A DNA stretch of 64,000 bases from Hippopus hippopus (GCA_946811185.2 OX328097.1:7302242-7366241), one strand, 5' to 3'; numbered from the stretch's first letter, positions 42,623 to 54,385 are shown. Translations and numbers: made by a program. Notes: generated by a model not told the origin, from the sequence alone.

Positions 42623-43006
42623 AAGCATTCAAGAAAAAATGTCTTCCTGGTATAATGTTACTAAATTCTGCTACATTTACTTTTTAATTCCTTTTTACAC
42701 ACAAAGGATAGTTTGCCTTTGGTATTCAAAGTTGCACATCATAAAATAGATTAAACTTGGTATTTTGGTATGATACTATACTGGTATGATTTTGTAATTT
42801 TGTTTAAAGTATGAATTCCATACACCAAATAATTAAAAAATAATAATGGAAATTAGTATTTTACAAAACAGAGTGTTTAAAAAGGGCTTTAACTCTCATA
42901 ATAAGTGATTTTTACCCTAAATAGATGCTGACTGATATCTGATGATAATATTTCCTTATATGAACTATGAATCCACTATACTTTCCTACAATATTTTAAA
43001 AAGCGT
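42623..43006. other. No recognisable feature
   Basis: AT-rich; nothing supported. Confidence 0.5.
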
Positions 43007-43232
43007 TTAACCTTTCACCGCACAATCCTTTGTTTTAGGGACCCACAGAGTACTTTTGAAAAAATTGGGGGGAAAGGAGAAAATGCTGGTAACCAGCATT
43101 TTCTCCTTTTCCCACAATGTTTTTCTACCCTTCAAAAGACAAATCCCATCGTTTGAGCCACATTTTATTTGTAATCTGCAAAGACTTTAACTTTGAACTG
43201 GTCTAAAACTTTGTTGTATGATAAAGAGTCAA
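43007..43232 (+). mobile_element. P MITE, forward, full length
   Basis: TTAACCTTTCACCGCACAAT to GATAAAGAGTCAA; intact inner hairpin, right TTAA mutated to TCAA. Confidence 0.85.
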
Positions 43233-44659
43233 GATATGAAAATTTTGGGTGAAGGGTGATATAAATTTTTCAGAAACACCACAGTTTCTAGCTCGAGTTC
43301 ATTATGTATACTATCCTTGGAAAGATAATTTTGTGCTGAAATTAATAGACACATCCACTGTGAGCTGCTGTTCTTTCATAACCGTTGGACAGCAGGCTTC
43401 CCTTCTCTGTCATTATCTTTCTTTTTTTCATACACACCTTATTATATTCCAAAATAGAAAAATCTCTGTAAATGACATATTACAGTGAGAAAACAAGACT
43501 ACTTATACCAACCTACACAAAACTGTAGATTACAGTCATTTCCAGCAATTTGGTTCAGCTATGTTATTATTTCATCTGCTGACAAGACCTTTTTTTTCCC
43601 CTCTAATAAAAGTACTTTTTAATATCAGAATCTCACAGTATTGATGTAAAATGTCATTATAAATTTTAAAAATGATAAATCTAACATATTTATGGATAGG
43701 GGTGTTCTAGAAAATTGCATCACTGTTACCTAAACATGTGACTTTTTATTGCCTAAGTCTTTCGCTGCCACATAAATATATCAAACCTCTTTGGAGATTT
43801 AAAACTCTAATTCTGGAGCAATACTGATACTTTTCAGTCAAAATACATAACAAAGTAGCATTCCATGCCTGTTAATCTTGGTCTACTCTGTCTGCAAAAC
43901 AACTTAGTTGCTCCTGGCCCTATTTTCATTTGCAAACAACCTTTTTTTGTCTTACAGCAAACCACTAAAAAAAGACATGTGGCATAGGAAAAATTGCATG
44001 GGTTGGCCACATATTTTCCCATGTTTCCATGCATCGGATCTATTTTTACGCTGATTATCCATGGCTTCAAACAAATGCTTTTTAATCCAATGTATAGAAA
44101 AGGCTTTGTGTCCACAAAACGTTCCTTCCTTGAAAGAAGGGGAATGTTACAGCTTTTGTAATTACATCCCTTTAATGAATGCAAATAAGACAGGCTAGTC
44201 AAAGTGTTTGGGTATATGGTACAAATAAATATATATCAGCTCAGTGGCAAAAGTGCCAGTACTATTGGAAAGTAGGGTGCCTCAGTCTGCTTGTCTGCAT
44301 TAAGTGCACCAACTAAGGTCATCTTCCATGTCTTTCTCCTTTGTAATATATTTTGACTAGCAAGCTATAACATTAAATATATTCACAAGTAGGTGTTTCA
44401 GTACTCAAAGTAGGAACTGAAATACTGCATTTGAAATAGGTATGTTTATGTACCCATTTCTAAAGGGAAACGGTACAAATGTTGTGTATTCCTCATACAC
44501 TCTATATAACTCTGAAAGCATGCAATTATTTCTAGAGATGTTGGCATGTTTCTATTCGTCATGTAGACTTAATTTATCATAAAATAGACAAATCTGAATA
44601 TTGCTATTTAGGCTCGACCTTACCAGTCAATTACTGTCCAAACAAATCTAGAATTTCAG
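43233..44659. other. Longest repeat-poor stretch; no gene recognised
   Basis: About 1.4 kb without P, G, L or SINE sequence. A minus-strand frame of 122 codons at 43834-44202 is the largest; it starts and stops with no splice context and has no recognisable domain. Confidence 0.45.
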
Positions 44660-45297
44660 AACCAGAGGACCATGAGGGCCTTGAGCCTGTGTACCTGTGA
44701 GAAAATTATACAAAGTATAGCCATGTTTTTTTCTTGCATTACCTAGTGACCTAGTTTCTGACCCATTTACAATTTTATTTCATTCCCCAGGCAAACATTC
44801 TGACCATGAGTAATTAGCATTAAATTTTTCCCTCTAGAGTGCTATTCCCTCTAGAGTGCAATCAAAGATTTTCTATGATTTTACCATATGGCCTACTTTT
44901 TGACATGGCGAGACATTTCCGAATTCATCCCAGATATAACATTCAGGTCAAGTTTCATGTCCATCAAACTAAAAAATGTGGCATACAGAGTACCCAAAAG
45001 TTCTTTCTACAGTTTGACCTGATGAACTACATTTCCATTCTGAGGAAACTATATTCAGCCTCCTAAAATATCATACAAAAAAAAAACCATTTTGACCAAG
45101 TTTCAGGAGCACTCTGAAAAATTCTAAAGAGGGCTATGGCAGGATTATTTCCATGAAATTTCATTAAAATCGGGCGAGTTGTTCCTGACATAAAGATGCT
45201 AGAAAAGCAAGTTAACAGACAGATGAATGCACAGACAGTTGCACAGCAAATACAGGGTCACGACATACAGACTGACTTCGGCCAGAGGAGCTTAAAA
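44660..45297 (+). mobile_element. Chimeric L element
   Basis: Left edge resembles the GGCC/CTGAG type (AGAGGACCATGAGGGCCTTG). The right end is the GGCCAAAG type (CGGGCGAGTTGTTCCTGAC, CTTCGGCCAGAGGAGCTTAA). Internal ACCTAGTGACCTAGTTTCTG units. Confidence 0.65.
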
Positions 45298-45354
45298 CAT
45301 GCATTCCAAAATGACCTATTTAATTGAACAACAAGAAAGACATTATACTTGCAT

Positions 45355-45570
45355 GAGCTTCACTCTTGCAGCACCTTTTATTACAGTAGTTGCTTTTGCA
45401 GCCAGTGTAGATCAAGATCAGACACCACAAAACAAGCAGTCTGATCTTTGATCTAGGATGTCCGCTTTGCTGAAACACGAGAAACAAAAGGCAGCCACAA
45501 AATTGCAATTATCTGGGTCTTACTCTAAAATGAAAATGTCTATCAGGTTTATTCAGCCCCTTAGGGGTTC
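45355..45570. mobile_element. G MITE, near full length
   Basis: GTGTAGATCAAGATCAGACA and CAGTCTGATCTTTGATCTAG, then GCAATTATCTGGGTCTTAC and CCCCTTAGGGGTTC. Confidence 0.75.
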
Positions 45571-45817
45571 AAACACTCCTTCCCCCACCCCCCCTCAATT
45601 TTCTGACAATAATTATGTCTTGCCCTTTGAACAATATAGGCCTCTCCTACATCTAGTAATAAATATACAATAATCATTGATCATTAGGCAGAATCTGAAG
45701 ATTCTTTGAACATAAAACCCATTAATATTATTTATCATCCAAATACTGTTGTCATGATTTTTTTTCTATTATTGGACATTATTAATTCTTGAAGTTATCA
45801 ACATGAAGATTCCAACC

Positions 45818-45900
45818 TTAACTCTTTACCTACCAACCCCATTTTGTAATGATCCTGAATATTAAAGCTTTTAAGAATATCATTGTACAGGGGAGAAAAT
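45818..45900 (+). mobile_element. P MITE, forward, left part of an interrupted copy
   Basis: TTAACTCTTTACCTACCAAC to CAGGGGAGAAAAT, continuing at 46314 (CAGCATTTTCTGTTTTTCCC). The break is at the hairpin apex. Confidence 0.75.
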
Positions 45901-46313
45901 TCAGGCCAAATAGCAGCCAAAAAGACAACTCAAGTGTTAAAGTGCATTTAAATTTAAATCATACCATTCAAAGGACGGAAAATATTCTGAAGATGGCAAT
46001 CTGTTATTGTGTAGTCGGTCCAAGTGTTAGCTATTAACAGATTAAATGAATTTCAAAGGTCCAAGAGTTAGCCATTAACAGATTAAATGAATTTCAAAAT
46101 CAGGCAAAAAATGAATAAAGGAGAGAGTAACCTGGCAATATTTAACCTAGTTTTGAGATCTTAATTCTCTGCCAGAAACTAACACTTGGACTGACCTACA
46201 ATAACAGATTGTCATCTTCACAATAATTTCCATACTTTTAAATGGTATGATTTAAAATTTAAATGCAATTTAACACCTGCTTTGTGTACTTTGGGCAGCT
46301 ATTGTTACTTTAA
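45901..46313. mobile_element. T element (long palindromic MITE) in a P hairpin
   Basis: Arms of over 100 bp: TTTAAATCATACCATTCAAA...GTCGGTCCAAGTGTTAGC at left and GAAACTAACACTTGGACTGA...TTTAAATGGTATGATTTAAA at right. Ends TTACTTTAA. Contains a 41-bp tandem duplication (46017-46057, 46058-46098). Confidence 0.8.
46017..46098. repeat. 41-bp tandem duplication
   Basis: Two units with 2 differences, each with AACAGATTAAATGAATTTCA. Confidence 0.9.
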
Positions 46314-46432
46314 TCAGCATTTTCTGTTTTTCCCACCTTGTTTCAGTCCTATGAAAGATAAATCCCATCATTTGACCTATGTTTGTGTTTAATCAGTTGT
46401 CTGCAGTTAATCTTAATGATGCTTTCAGCATT
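46314..46432 (+). mobile_element. P MITE, forward, right part of the interrupted copy
   Basis: CAGCATTTTCTGTTTTTCCC, CATCATTTGACC and GTTGTCTGCAG. Confidence 0.7.
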
Positions 46433-46454
46433 ACTGTATTACAAATTTAGTTGA

Positions 46455-46598
46455 ACTTTTTCCCTTTTTTCACAATGTTTTCAACCCTTTCTAAGTCAAA
46501 ACTCCATTGTTTGAGTCCTATTTTATTTGTCATAATTATATATGCAATTGCTTTCAATTTGGACAAGTCCAAAAGTTTGTTGTTTGGTAAGCAGTTAA
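46455..46598 (+). mobile_element. P MITE, forward, 5'-truncated
   Basis: Starts inside the right arm (TTTTTCCCTTTTTTCACAA) and ends TTTGGTAAGCAGTTAA, sharing TTAA with the next copy. Confidence 0.75.
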
Positions 46599-46820
46599 CT
46601 CTTTACCAAACAATCCCGACTTTTAACGACTGTGAGAAAGCTTTTGAAAACATTATGGGAAAAGAAGAAAATGCTGGTAACCAGCATTTTCTCCTTTTTC
46701 TCATAATGTTTTCTACCCTTCCCAAAACTAATTTCAATTTCTGATTCACAATTGATTTGTTGTCTGCAGATGCTTTCAATTTGGACCAGTCTAAAATTTT
46801 GTCGTTTGGTAAGCAGTTAC
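46595..46820 (+). mobile_element. P MITE, forward, full length
   Basis: TTAACTCTTTACCAAACAAT to GGTAAGCAGTTAC. Shares the unusual AAGCAGTTA end with the copy before it, suggesting a common subfamily. Apex intact. Confidence 0.85.
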
Positions 46821-47086
46821 GTGAACTTCCTCTGCTCTCTAGGGGTTACAACAATGTTCTGTCCAAAACAGCACTAATTTGTGCTCTCAATCTGGCTTCT
46901 TTTTCCTGCTTGACCAGGTCCATTAAATTGTTCACTTCTTCCTTATGTGATGTACCGGTACAGTACAGATGCTGGAGTTTTACTGTTCTGTCATATCTCC
47001 AGACCAATCATGGTCATGATATAAGTTCTTTAATCTGAAAGCAGAGAATAAATAAATGAGCCAATTGCTCTGTGAAAAAGGGGGGT
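46821..47086. other. No recognisable feature
   Basis: Short interval between P copies; nothing supported. Confidence 0.4.
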
Positions 47087-47314
47087 TTAACCCTTTACCC
47101 AACAATCCCAACTTTTAAAGACCCTGAAGAAAAGGGATTTTGAAAACATTGTGGGAAAAGGAGAAAATGCTGGTAAGCAGTATTTTCTCCTTTTCCAACA
47201 AGTTTTCTACATTTCAAAAGACAAGTTTCAACCTTTGAGCAATTTTTATTTTGTTGTCTGCAAATGCTTTCAGTTTGAACAAGTCTAGAGTTTTATCATT
47301 TGGTAAAGAGTTAA
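47087..47314 (+). mobile_element. P MITE, forward, full length
   Basis: TTAACCCTTTACCCAACAAT to TTTGGTAAAGAGTTAA; apex GCTGGTAAGCAGT. Confidence 0.9.
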
Positions 47315-47520
47315 TGCATCTGCACAAAGTATTGACCCAGGCCGGCCTGAGCAGTCTACGCAGGCTGACCTGGGCTAAACAGTTTTGCTATTGGTCAATT
47401 TTCTGCATGTGCATGGACCAGTCTACCTCATGAACAACCAATTGGTTGGTAATCAAAATGGATTTTATGGACCGATAATAATGTGATGACTTGCTTGGTA
47501 TAAAAGCATCACATAGATAC
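47315..47520. mobile_element. R-family element, uninterrupted
   Basis: CTACGCAGGCTGACCTGGGC, TTTTCTGCATGTGCATGGAC and ATGTGATGACTTGCTTGGTA. Serves as the empty-site relative of 26590-27070. Confidence 0.65.
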
Positions 47521-47532
47521 AATAAACCTCGT

Positions 47533-47762
47533 TTAAATCTTCATCACACAATCCCAACTTTTAACAACCCTGAGAAAGAAGCCTATAGAAAACATTGTGG
47601 GAAAAGGAGAAAATGCTGGTAACCAGCATTTTCTCCTTTTCCCACAATATTTTCTACCCTATCAAAGTCAGAAATCATCATATTAACAAGATTTAATTTG
47701 TTGTCTGCAGATGCTTTGAATTTGGTCCAGTACCAAAAATTTGTCTTTCTGTAAAGAGTTAA
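47533..47762 (+). mobile_element. P MITE, forward, full length
   Basis: TTAAATCTTCATCACACAAT to CTGTAAAGAGTTAA; intact hairpin except one base in the outer right arm (CACAATATTTTC). Confidence 0.9.
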
Positions 47763-47864
47763 AAACATCATGGCTCAAATAAATAACTTAAATTCAAAAT
47801 CTTGATTTTTATATTTTTGAGGCCTTTTGCTAGTGGAGGGTTAGCATTATTTCACAAAGTAGAG

Positions 47865-47955
47865 AACAGTGTAGACTGAAGATCAGACTCCATCTTCTGT
47901 GCATTCTGACCTTCATCTCAACTGTCCAAAAAAGCAACTTTGTCTGTGACTATAG
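47865..47955. mobile_element. G MITE fragment
   Basis: GTGTAGACTGAAGATCAGAC and GTGCATTCTGACCTTC halves. Confidence 0.55.
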
Positions 47956-48327
47956 AGCAAAAAGCATTGGCCATCCAATATCCTTGGTAAACATGGATAA
48001 TCAAGAAATATTGTCTAATACATGAAAAAGGTTGAAAACATTATGGCAAAAGAAGAATCCCCCCATATCCAGCTAGTTATCCAATTATATTTTTATCACG
48101 TATTGTTTTTTGCAACATGCAATAACTTTGCACTGGTTACCAGGTTATTCCATATTTTGCCTGAAATTTGAAAAATTTGACAAATGTTTGGTCCTTTGTG
48201 GCTCAGTGATGCAGGTGAAGGATCTGTCATCAAATGGTTCTGGGTTTGATCATCACTCACGGCAACTGGGCTTTTTTGGGGGGGGGAGTATCCTTGGTGG
48301 ACAAGACACTCTAACCAAACTCTGACT
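47956..48327. other. Mostly unassigned; weak tRNA-like SINE trace
   Basis: GTGGCTCAGTGATGCAGGTG...GGTTCTGGGTTTGATCATCA at 48198-48258 looks like a decayed SINE head. Nothing else recognised. Confidence 0.4.
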
Positions 48328-48549
48328 TTAACCAAATGACAAAGTTCTAGAGAAGTCAAAATTGAAAGCATTTGCAGACAAGAAATCAAATGTGGCCCTC
48401 ACGATTGGATTTGTCTTTGAAAAGGGAAAAACGCTGTAAAAAAGAAGGAAAATGCTGGTTATTAGCATTCTCTTATTTTCCCTACATGCTTTCAAAAGGC
48501 ATCTTCCTCAGGGTCCTTAAAACATGGAACTTTTTGGTAAAGAATTTAA
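48328..48549 (-). mobile_element. P MITE, reverse, full length
   Basis: TTAACCAAATGACAAAGTTC (lacks the CCCTT block) to TTTGGTAAAGAATTTAA; apex GCTGGTTATTAGC. Confidence 0.8.
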
Positions 48550-48654
48550 AGCCTAGCACAGAAGAATCTGCTGACATGATTGAATAATTGAATAGTTATT
48601 GTGATTACATTGAAATACTGTTGAAAGTGCAGTAAAACATCGTTCATGATTGAT

Positions 48655-48885
48655 GACAATCTTCCTGAACAGTCTCAAGTTTGAATGACCCTGAAAAAAA
48701 GGGCTTTATAAAAAATTGTGGGAATAGAAGAAAATGCTGGTAACCAGCATTTTCTCCTTTTCCAACGATGTTTCTAACCTTTCAAAGACAAATCCAATCA
48801 TGTGACTCACAATTGATTCGTCACCTGCAAATGCTTTTAATTTGGACAAATCTAAAATTTTTTTGCTCTTTGGTAATCAGTTTCT
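48655..48885 (+). mobile_element. P MITE, forward
   Basis: CAATCTTCCTGAACAGTCTC start, intact apex GCTGGTAACCAGC, end TTTGGTAATCAG. Confidence 0.75.
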
Positions 48886-48979
48886 GTAAAACAACAGCCA
48901 GTTTCCCACCAGGCCTCATTACTGGTAGATTGAAAAATAGACATGATCACTGATAGGCCAATCAAAATAGGGGATTCTG

Positions 48980-50303
48980 GTATACACTAGTGGTGGGCCG
49001 ATGATCGACTATAGTCGAAAGTCAGTTGGTTTGGGCTTCCGATTGCGATAATCGATTGAGAAATCCTGGAATCTATTGTAGTCGGTACCGGAACTCGCTG
49101 GGTCCTGAAATGTGAATACTGGTTTTTAGCGCTTGATTTTGTGACTAATATTAATCACACTCTTGAATTCAACATAGTGGACAACAAACACAAAAATTGG
49201 CCGGAAAAATGAGCAAGAAATTTTTGTCCATGGTTGTCTTGACAAAACTTAACAACTCGGCAGGGTTCTCATTTGACCCCAGACCGCGGGTTCAACGCTT
49301 AGAAATTTGAAATGACCGTCTTTGACGTTCAAGAATATATACCTGAATGTCGGTCTGACGCGTGAAATTGTCATCTTAAGCTTCATATAAACAAGCTGGC
49401 GTGCATCCTGCAGAAATATGGGCTTTAATAAACACAATCAGTATCAAATGCGAAGGACACACGGTTCTGTTTCACGGGTAATCAAGTCATTTATGAAAAC
49501 GTAATAAAGGTGTTAATCCTCTTATCTGGTGTAAGTGACAGATTTTCATGTTATCTGCTATTCTAAATGACAAATTCATGTCAAATCATGCCATACTACT
49601 TCTCCATGAATTAATAGACATGAAAAATAGGTCGACGAAAAAAACGTGAAAACCCATGACACTACAGTGATCAGCGTGGCATCATCCGATCAATGGCACT
49701 TCAAACAACCTTCTCATCTTTACTAATGAATTTAAACAGTGAATTTACACAAATCTCTGAATAAAACAACAAGTGAAAGCTAGAATTTCTGTTAATGAGT
49801 GAAAAAAGTGGTTGTTTTGTGAAATGAAAATATAGATCTATACAAGAAAGGGGGAGGTGGGGGGGGGGGAAATCATCGTCTGCAATGCTTGATATATGAA
49901 CAAGTCTGATTTTTTTTGTAACTGGTTTGGAAATTAAGATTAAAGGACCAAAGTAAAAGGTATTAAATAAAGCAAAAAATTTAATGGAAAAGTATTTCCT
50001 TCGACTTTTATAGTTCAAAACAAGATATCTTAATAAACTTATAATATCCTGTAGACAAATTGTCCCAGAATTCAAAGCAAAAGCATTAAATGAATTAGAG
50101 AGATCAAACTCCAAGTGTCATTTTGAAAAAAATATTTTAATCCCCAAGGTATATTAAGCTTTGCTTGTTTGTATGTATGCAAAAGCATTCTCAGTTAAAC
50201 GGAGAAACCGATTGTTCAATCGATAGCTATTTAGTTTGCTCTTCTGATTATAAAGCGATAATCGATTGTGATTTTAAACCGATTGCCCAACACTAGTATA
50301 CAC
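48980..50303. repeat. 8-bp target-site duplications of a hAT-type element
   Basis: GTATACAC at 48980-48987 and 50296-50303, identical, next to inverted termini. Confidence 0.9.
48988..50295. mobile_element. hAT-type DNA transposon, 1308 bp, non-autonomous
   Basis: Left terminus TAGTGGTGGGCCGAT; right terminus read inward TAGTGTTGGGCAATC: 12 of 15 match. The exact 8-bp duplications are the hAT signature. Subterminal zones at both ends are rich in CGATTG/AATCGAT words (CCGATTGCGATAATCGATTG at left, GCGATAATCGATTGTG at right), as expected of transposase-binding sites. The interior has only short frames (137 codons at 49701-50114 minus is the largest) with no transposase motif, so it would need help in trans. 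Confidence 0.9.
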
Positions 50304-50997
50304 CCTTGTATATTGGTTAATGAATAATGGATAACAGTAGTCTCAACAAGAAATATCTTTGAAAGAAGATAGACCATGTAAGAGGTGCTGGAATGTGAAT
50401 ATGGAAACTCTATTGTTGTTCAATATGAATAGAAATAATGACAAGTTACCTGGCCAATAATTGCCCCTTTTTCCTCATTGTTTTGCATATTGATGAAAAG
50501 TAAAATTTCCAAATGGATGTATTTATCAAGCTTAAAAGTTAATTAATCCAATTCATCATTGGAGAAGTGTCAGTTGCTCTTAAAGTTATGTGTATGAAGA
50601 CATATCTAGACATACAGCAATAGGTTATATATAGGGCAACACATAAAAAATTTTTTAAATACCAATAAGTACGAGAAAAGGATCATACCACACCATGTAA
50701 ATTTGGTGTGTTGTGAAAAAGTCTCCTGCTTCTCCTACTGTATCAATCAGAGATAGCAAAGGTTGTACAAGCGTCATAAATGTGCTCTCAATAGGCCTGC
50801 AGAGGCCCAGAAAGAACAATGTTGAATTTTCGACCAATCACAAGTCTTTATTTATTTATTTGAATTTATCAACACTAAGAAGTAGGTGAAAATCCACTGT
50901 AGTCAGGTATGCCAAAGAAAAGAAAGGGTCTACTTGCTAAAAAATAATTCTTTTGCCAGAGTAATAAAATATGATATAATAAGTGCTGCCCAAGTAG
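50304..50997. other. No recognisable feature
   Basis: AT-rich; nothing supported. Confidence 0.5.
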
Positions 50998-51118
50998 TTA
51001 ACCCTTTACTACACAACAAAATCTTGGACTAGACCGAATTAAATGCATCTGCAGACAACAAATTTAATGTGGCTCAAATGGTGAAAATTGCCTTTGAAAT
51101 GGTTGAAAACATTATGGA
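50998..51118 (-). mobile_element. P MITE, reverse, left part of an interrupted copy
   Basis: TTAACCCTTTACTACACAAC to AAAACATTATGG; continues at 52885. Confidence 0.85.
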
Positions 51119-52884
51119 ACAAGAGCGGCAAATTGTCGCAAGATACGCCTGTCCCACCGCCAGTTGTCGAGGGGGTATAATAATCGTAAAGGGCAGGTAG
51201 TGCAACAAACATGTTTACCAAGTCTCAAGTCAATTTGACTTGAGGTGACAAAGTTCCGTTCCGGACAACCAAGAAATACTGTAAAAATGAAGATCAAAGT
51301 GGAATTACTCAAAATCTGTACTAGGTAGAGTTATTGTTCTTGCGCACTGTACTCCGTAATATTGCAACAAACATGCACACCAAGTTTGAAGTCACTCTGA
51401 CGTGAGATGACAAAGTTATATTCCGGACAAGCACTAAATGCTGTAAAAATGACGATCAAAGGGAAATAACTCAAAACTCATGCTAGGAAGAGTTATGGTT
51501 CTTGTGCACTGCACTCCGTAAATTTTCAACAATCATGCATACCAAATTTGAAGATGTTCAGACTAGAGATGACAAAGTTATATTCCGGACAAGCAGAAAA
51601 TGCTGTAAAAATGACAATCAAAGGGAAATAACTTAAAGACAGCACAAGGTAGAGTTATGGTTCTTTCGCACGGCACTCCATATTATTGCAACAAACACAA
51701 ATGCCAAGTTTCAAGTCAATCGGACTGGAGATGACAAAGTTATGCTCCGGACAAGCAGAAAATGCTGTAAAAATGACGATCAAAGGGAAATAACTCAAAG
51801 ACAGCACGAGGTAGAGTTATGCTTCTTTTGCACTGCACTCCGTATTATTGCAACAAACACAAATGCCAAGTTTCAAGTCAATCGGACTGGAGATAACAAA
51901 GTTGTGCTCCGGACAAGCAGAAAATGCTGTAAAAATGACGATCAAAGGGAAATAACTCAAAGACAGCACGAGGTAGAGTTATGGTTCTTTTGCACTGCAC
52001 TGCACTCCGTATTATTGCAACAAACACAAATGCCAAGTTTCAAGTCGATCGGACTGGAGATGAAAAATACAAAGGGCAAGAGTTATTATTCATGTGCACT
52101 GCAATCCCACTTGATGAGATCTATCAACCCATGAAATTTGATAACTGTAGCTAGTATAGTTTTGGAGATATGCTCCTGACAAAATTCAAGTATGAAAAAA
52201 TACAAAGGGCAATAACTCAAAAATTAAGCAAGCAAGAGTTATGATTCATTTGCACTGCACTCCCCCTTAATGAGATCTATCCACCCATGAAGTTTCATAA
52301 CCGTAGCTAGCATAGTTTTGGATATATGCTTTGGACAAAATTCAAGTATGAATATAAACAAAGGGAAATAACTCAAAAATTAAGTAAGCAAGAGTTATGA
52401 TTCCTGTGCACTGCACTCCCCCTTTATAAGATCTATCCACCCATGAAGTTTCATAACCTTAGCTAGTATAGTCTTGGAGATATGCTCCGGACAAAATTCA
52501 AGTATGAAAAAATACAAAGGGCAATAACTCAAAAATTAAGGAAGCAAGAGTTATGATTCCTGTGCACTGCACTCCCCCTTGATGAGATCTATCCATCCAT
52601 GAAGTTTCATAACCGTAGCTAGTATAGTTTTGGAGATATGCTCCGGACAAAATTCAAGTATGAAAAACAACAAAGGGCAATAACTCAAAAATGAAGCAAG
52701 CGAGAGTTATGATTCCTGTGCACTGCACTCCGCCTTGATGAGATCTATCCACCCATGAAATTTCATAACCGTAGGTAGCATAATTTTGGAGATATGGTCC
52801 GGACAAAAAATGGGGACGCCGCCCGCCATTCCGCCCGCCCGCCACAGGTGATCCCGTAATACGTCCCGTCTTCGACGGGCGTAT
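51119..52884 (+). mobile_element. L-type tandem-unit element, 1.8 kb, in a P MITE
   Basis: Left edge AACAAGAGCGGCAAATTGTC. About five ~150-155 bp units follow with GACGATCAAAGGGAAATAAC and ATTGCAACAAACACAAATGC (to ~52070). Four or five ~155-bp units with ACCCATGAAGTTTCATAACC and TTTTGGAGATATGCTCCGG run to ~52800. The right end is GC-rich (CCGCCCGCCCGCCACAGG), then hairpin CCCGTC-TTC-GACGGG and GTATAA. The two unit types share the GAGTTATG..TGCACTGCACTCC segment, so they derive from one ancestor. Confidence 0.85.
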
Positions 52885-52993
52885 AAAAAGGAGAAAATGC
52901 TGGTTACCAGCATTTTCTCCTTTTCCCATAATGTTTTCAAAAGGCTTCAAACCCAGGGTCGTTAAAACTTGGGATTTTGTGGTAAAGGGTCAA
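52885..52993 (-). mobile_element. P MITE, reverse, right part of the interrupted copy
   Basis: AAAGGAGAAAATGCTGGTTA to GTGGTAAAGGGTCAA. Confidence 0.85.
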
Positions 52994-53399
52994 GAGAAAG
53001 GACCTGATACCAGAATTCCTGGGTATTCCAAGAAAAGCAAATAAACTGTTTTTATCTCCACACAAGAATCCATACAAAAAATAACAAATTAAGACCAAAG
53101 CCTCTTGTTTATAAATAATTCATCATCCTCACAAACTCCTTCTTTTCCACATGCTCCAAGAAAAACACATAATTTACCCCATCTCTGCCAAATAACATGT
53201 CACTTTACTTTGTGGTTAACCATCCAATCTATTTCATGGAGTTTCTTACATCTTAAGTATAGTTTATCTAAGCGGAGTGCCAAATTCCAATCTGCTGATC
53301 CCTCATGCACTAGAAGGTATTTTCTTCCTACAAAGTCTTCAGCCACAAATCCTTAGAGTAAGCTGGACTATATCTGGAGCCTTTGAGAACAGTGCAGAT
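52994..53399. other. No recognisable feature
   Basis: Unassigned; an 83-codon frame at 53105 has no domain or splice context. Confidence 0.45.
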
Positions 53400-53698
53400 T
53401 CAACTTCATACTAGAAGCTGTAAATGGGGGGTTGGGTTTGCTGGTTTGAAAACCCAGCTTGACAATTTTCTGTCCAAGGATTGATGATAGGTATTTTGAC
53501 AGTATTCACTGCTCTTTTACAGCTGGTCATTGTTTTGAGCATGGTTATGTGGAAAAGTAGCCAGTGGCTTGACGAAAAAAATTGTTTTAAGTACCTGAAC
53601 AAGAAACTCTAGGATAGCATAGACAGGTGCACCTGCCAACACGATATTCCTGAAATAATGTTGAAAATGGCATTAAAAACCATGCAAATAAACAAATA
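53400..53698 (+). mobile_element. tRNA-derived SINE, second subfamily, decayed head
   Basis: B-box trace GGTTTGAAAACC, body TCCAAGGATTGATGATAGG and AAGTAGCCAGTGGCTTGA, 3' part CTGAAATAATGTTGAAAATG with an AAATAAACAAATA tail. Confidence 0.75.
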
Positions 53699-54310
53699 GG
53701 TGTTAATGGGAGTGAATTCAAGGTTTGCATTTGAAACTTCTGGACCTTTTTTCATTTTGCAAAAAGGGCAGGATGATATTTGTTGTGTGGGCCAGCAGCT
53801 ATGCCATCTAAATTGCAACCAAGATGGAATGCTTGTTGTTGTCAAGTAACACAAATGATTTTACAGTTTCCCCAAGAAGGCTGCATTGTATTCTGAATAA
53901 ACGTATAAAACATTTGGCTTCAGACAATACAGCTCAGATTTTTGTTGAGTTTGCCGCCTAAGATCTCTTGATTTGCTTTAATAACATAGTAAAGAATTTA
54001 TTTTAGTAGTAACAGTAGCATACAGGTCCATTAAGGGTCATGTCAAATATAAGTGGAATTTTCTTCTCCCTTTTCTTTGATGTTAAACCAAAATTAACAT
54101 GAAAATTGGATGATTTAGTAATATGCAACTTTTCTTTTTGAAGTAACAATAAAGGCCAAGAGTAAACAAAGCGGGTGTTTAAATGCATTTACTAACAAAA
54201 CGCGATAATTGTGGCCTTTCTTTACAAACACTGGATCAGTTCAAAACATTCAAATAGGGTATACCAGGGTCAAAGCAGTTACTTATTGGTAAATTTCACC
54301 TAGAACGTGC
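53699..54310. other. No recognisable feature
   Basis: AT-rich; nothing supported. Confidence 0.5.
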
Positions 54311-54312
54311 AT

Positions 54313-54385
54313 AAAGCGCCATGGCGCAGTGGTCATAGCGACCCTGCTACCACCCATGCTGATCGAGTTCAAGTCACTGGGCATT
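54313..54385 (+). mobile_element. tRNA-like SINE head
   Basis: A-box-like ATGGCGCAGTGGTCATAGCG and B-box-like CGAGTTCAAGTCACTGG at tRNA spacing, followed by T11. It has no cloverleaf, so it is probably a SINE head rather than a tRNA gene. Confidence 0.5.

Noticed and set aside
43834..44202. Minus-strand open frame of 122 codons in the repeat-poor stretch
   Set aside because: No domain, no splice context and no biased codon use; length is within chance for AT-rich DNA of this size.
49701..50114. 137-codon minus-strand frame inside the hAT-type element as a transposase
   Set aside because: None of the hAT transposase motifs can be seen; composition follows the AT-rich DNA.
51742..52134. 130-codon frame with an internal peptide repeat
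   Set aside because: The peptide repeat is the ~155-bp DNA unit of the L-type element, not a protein repeat.
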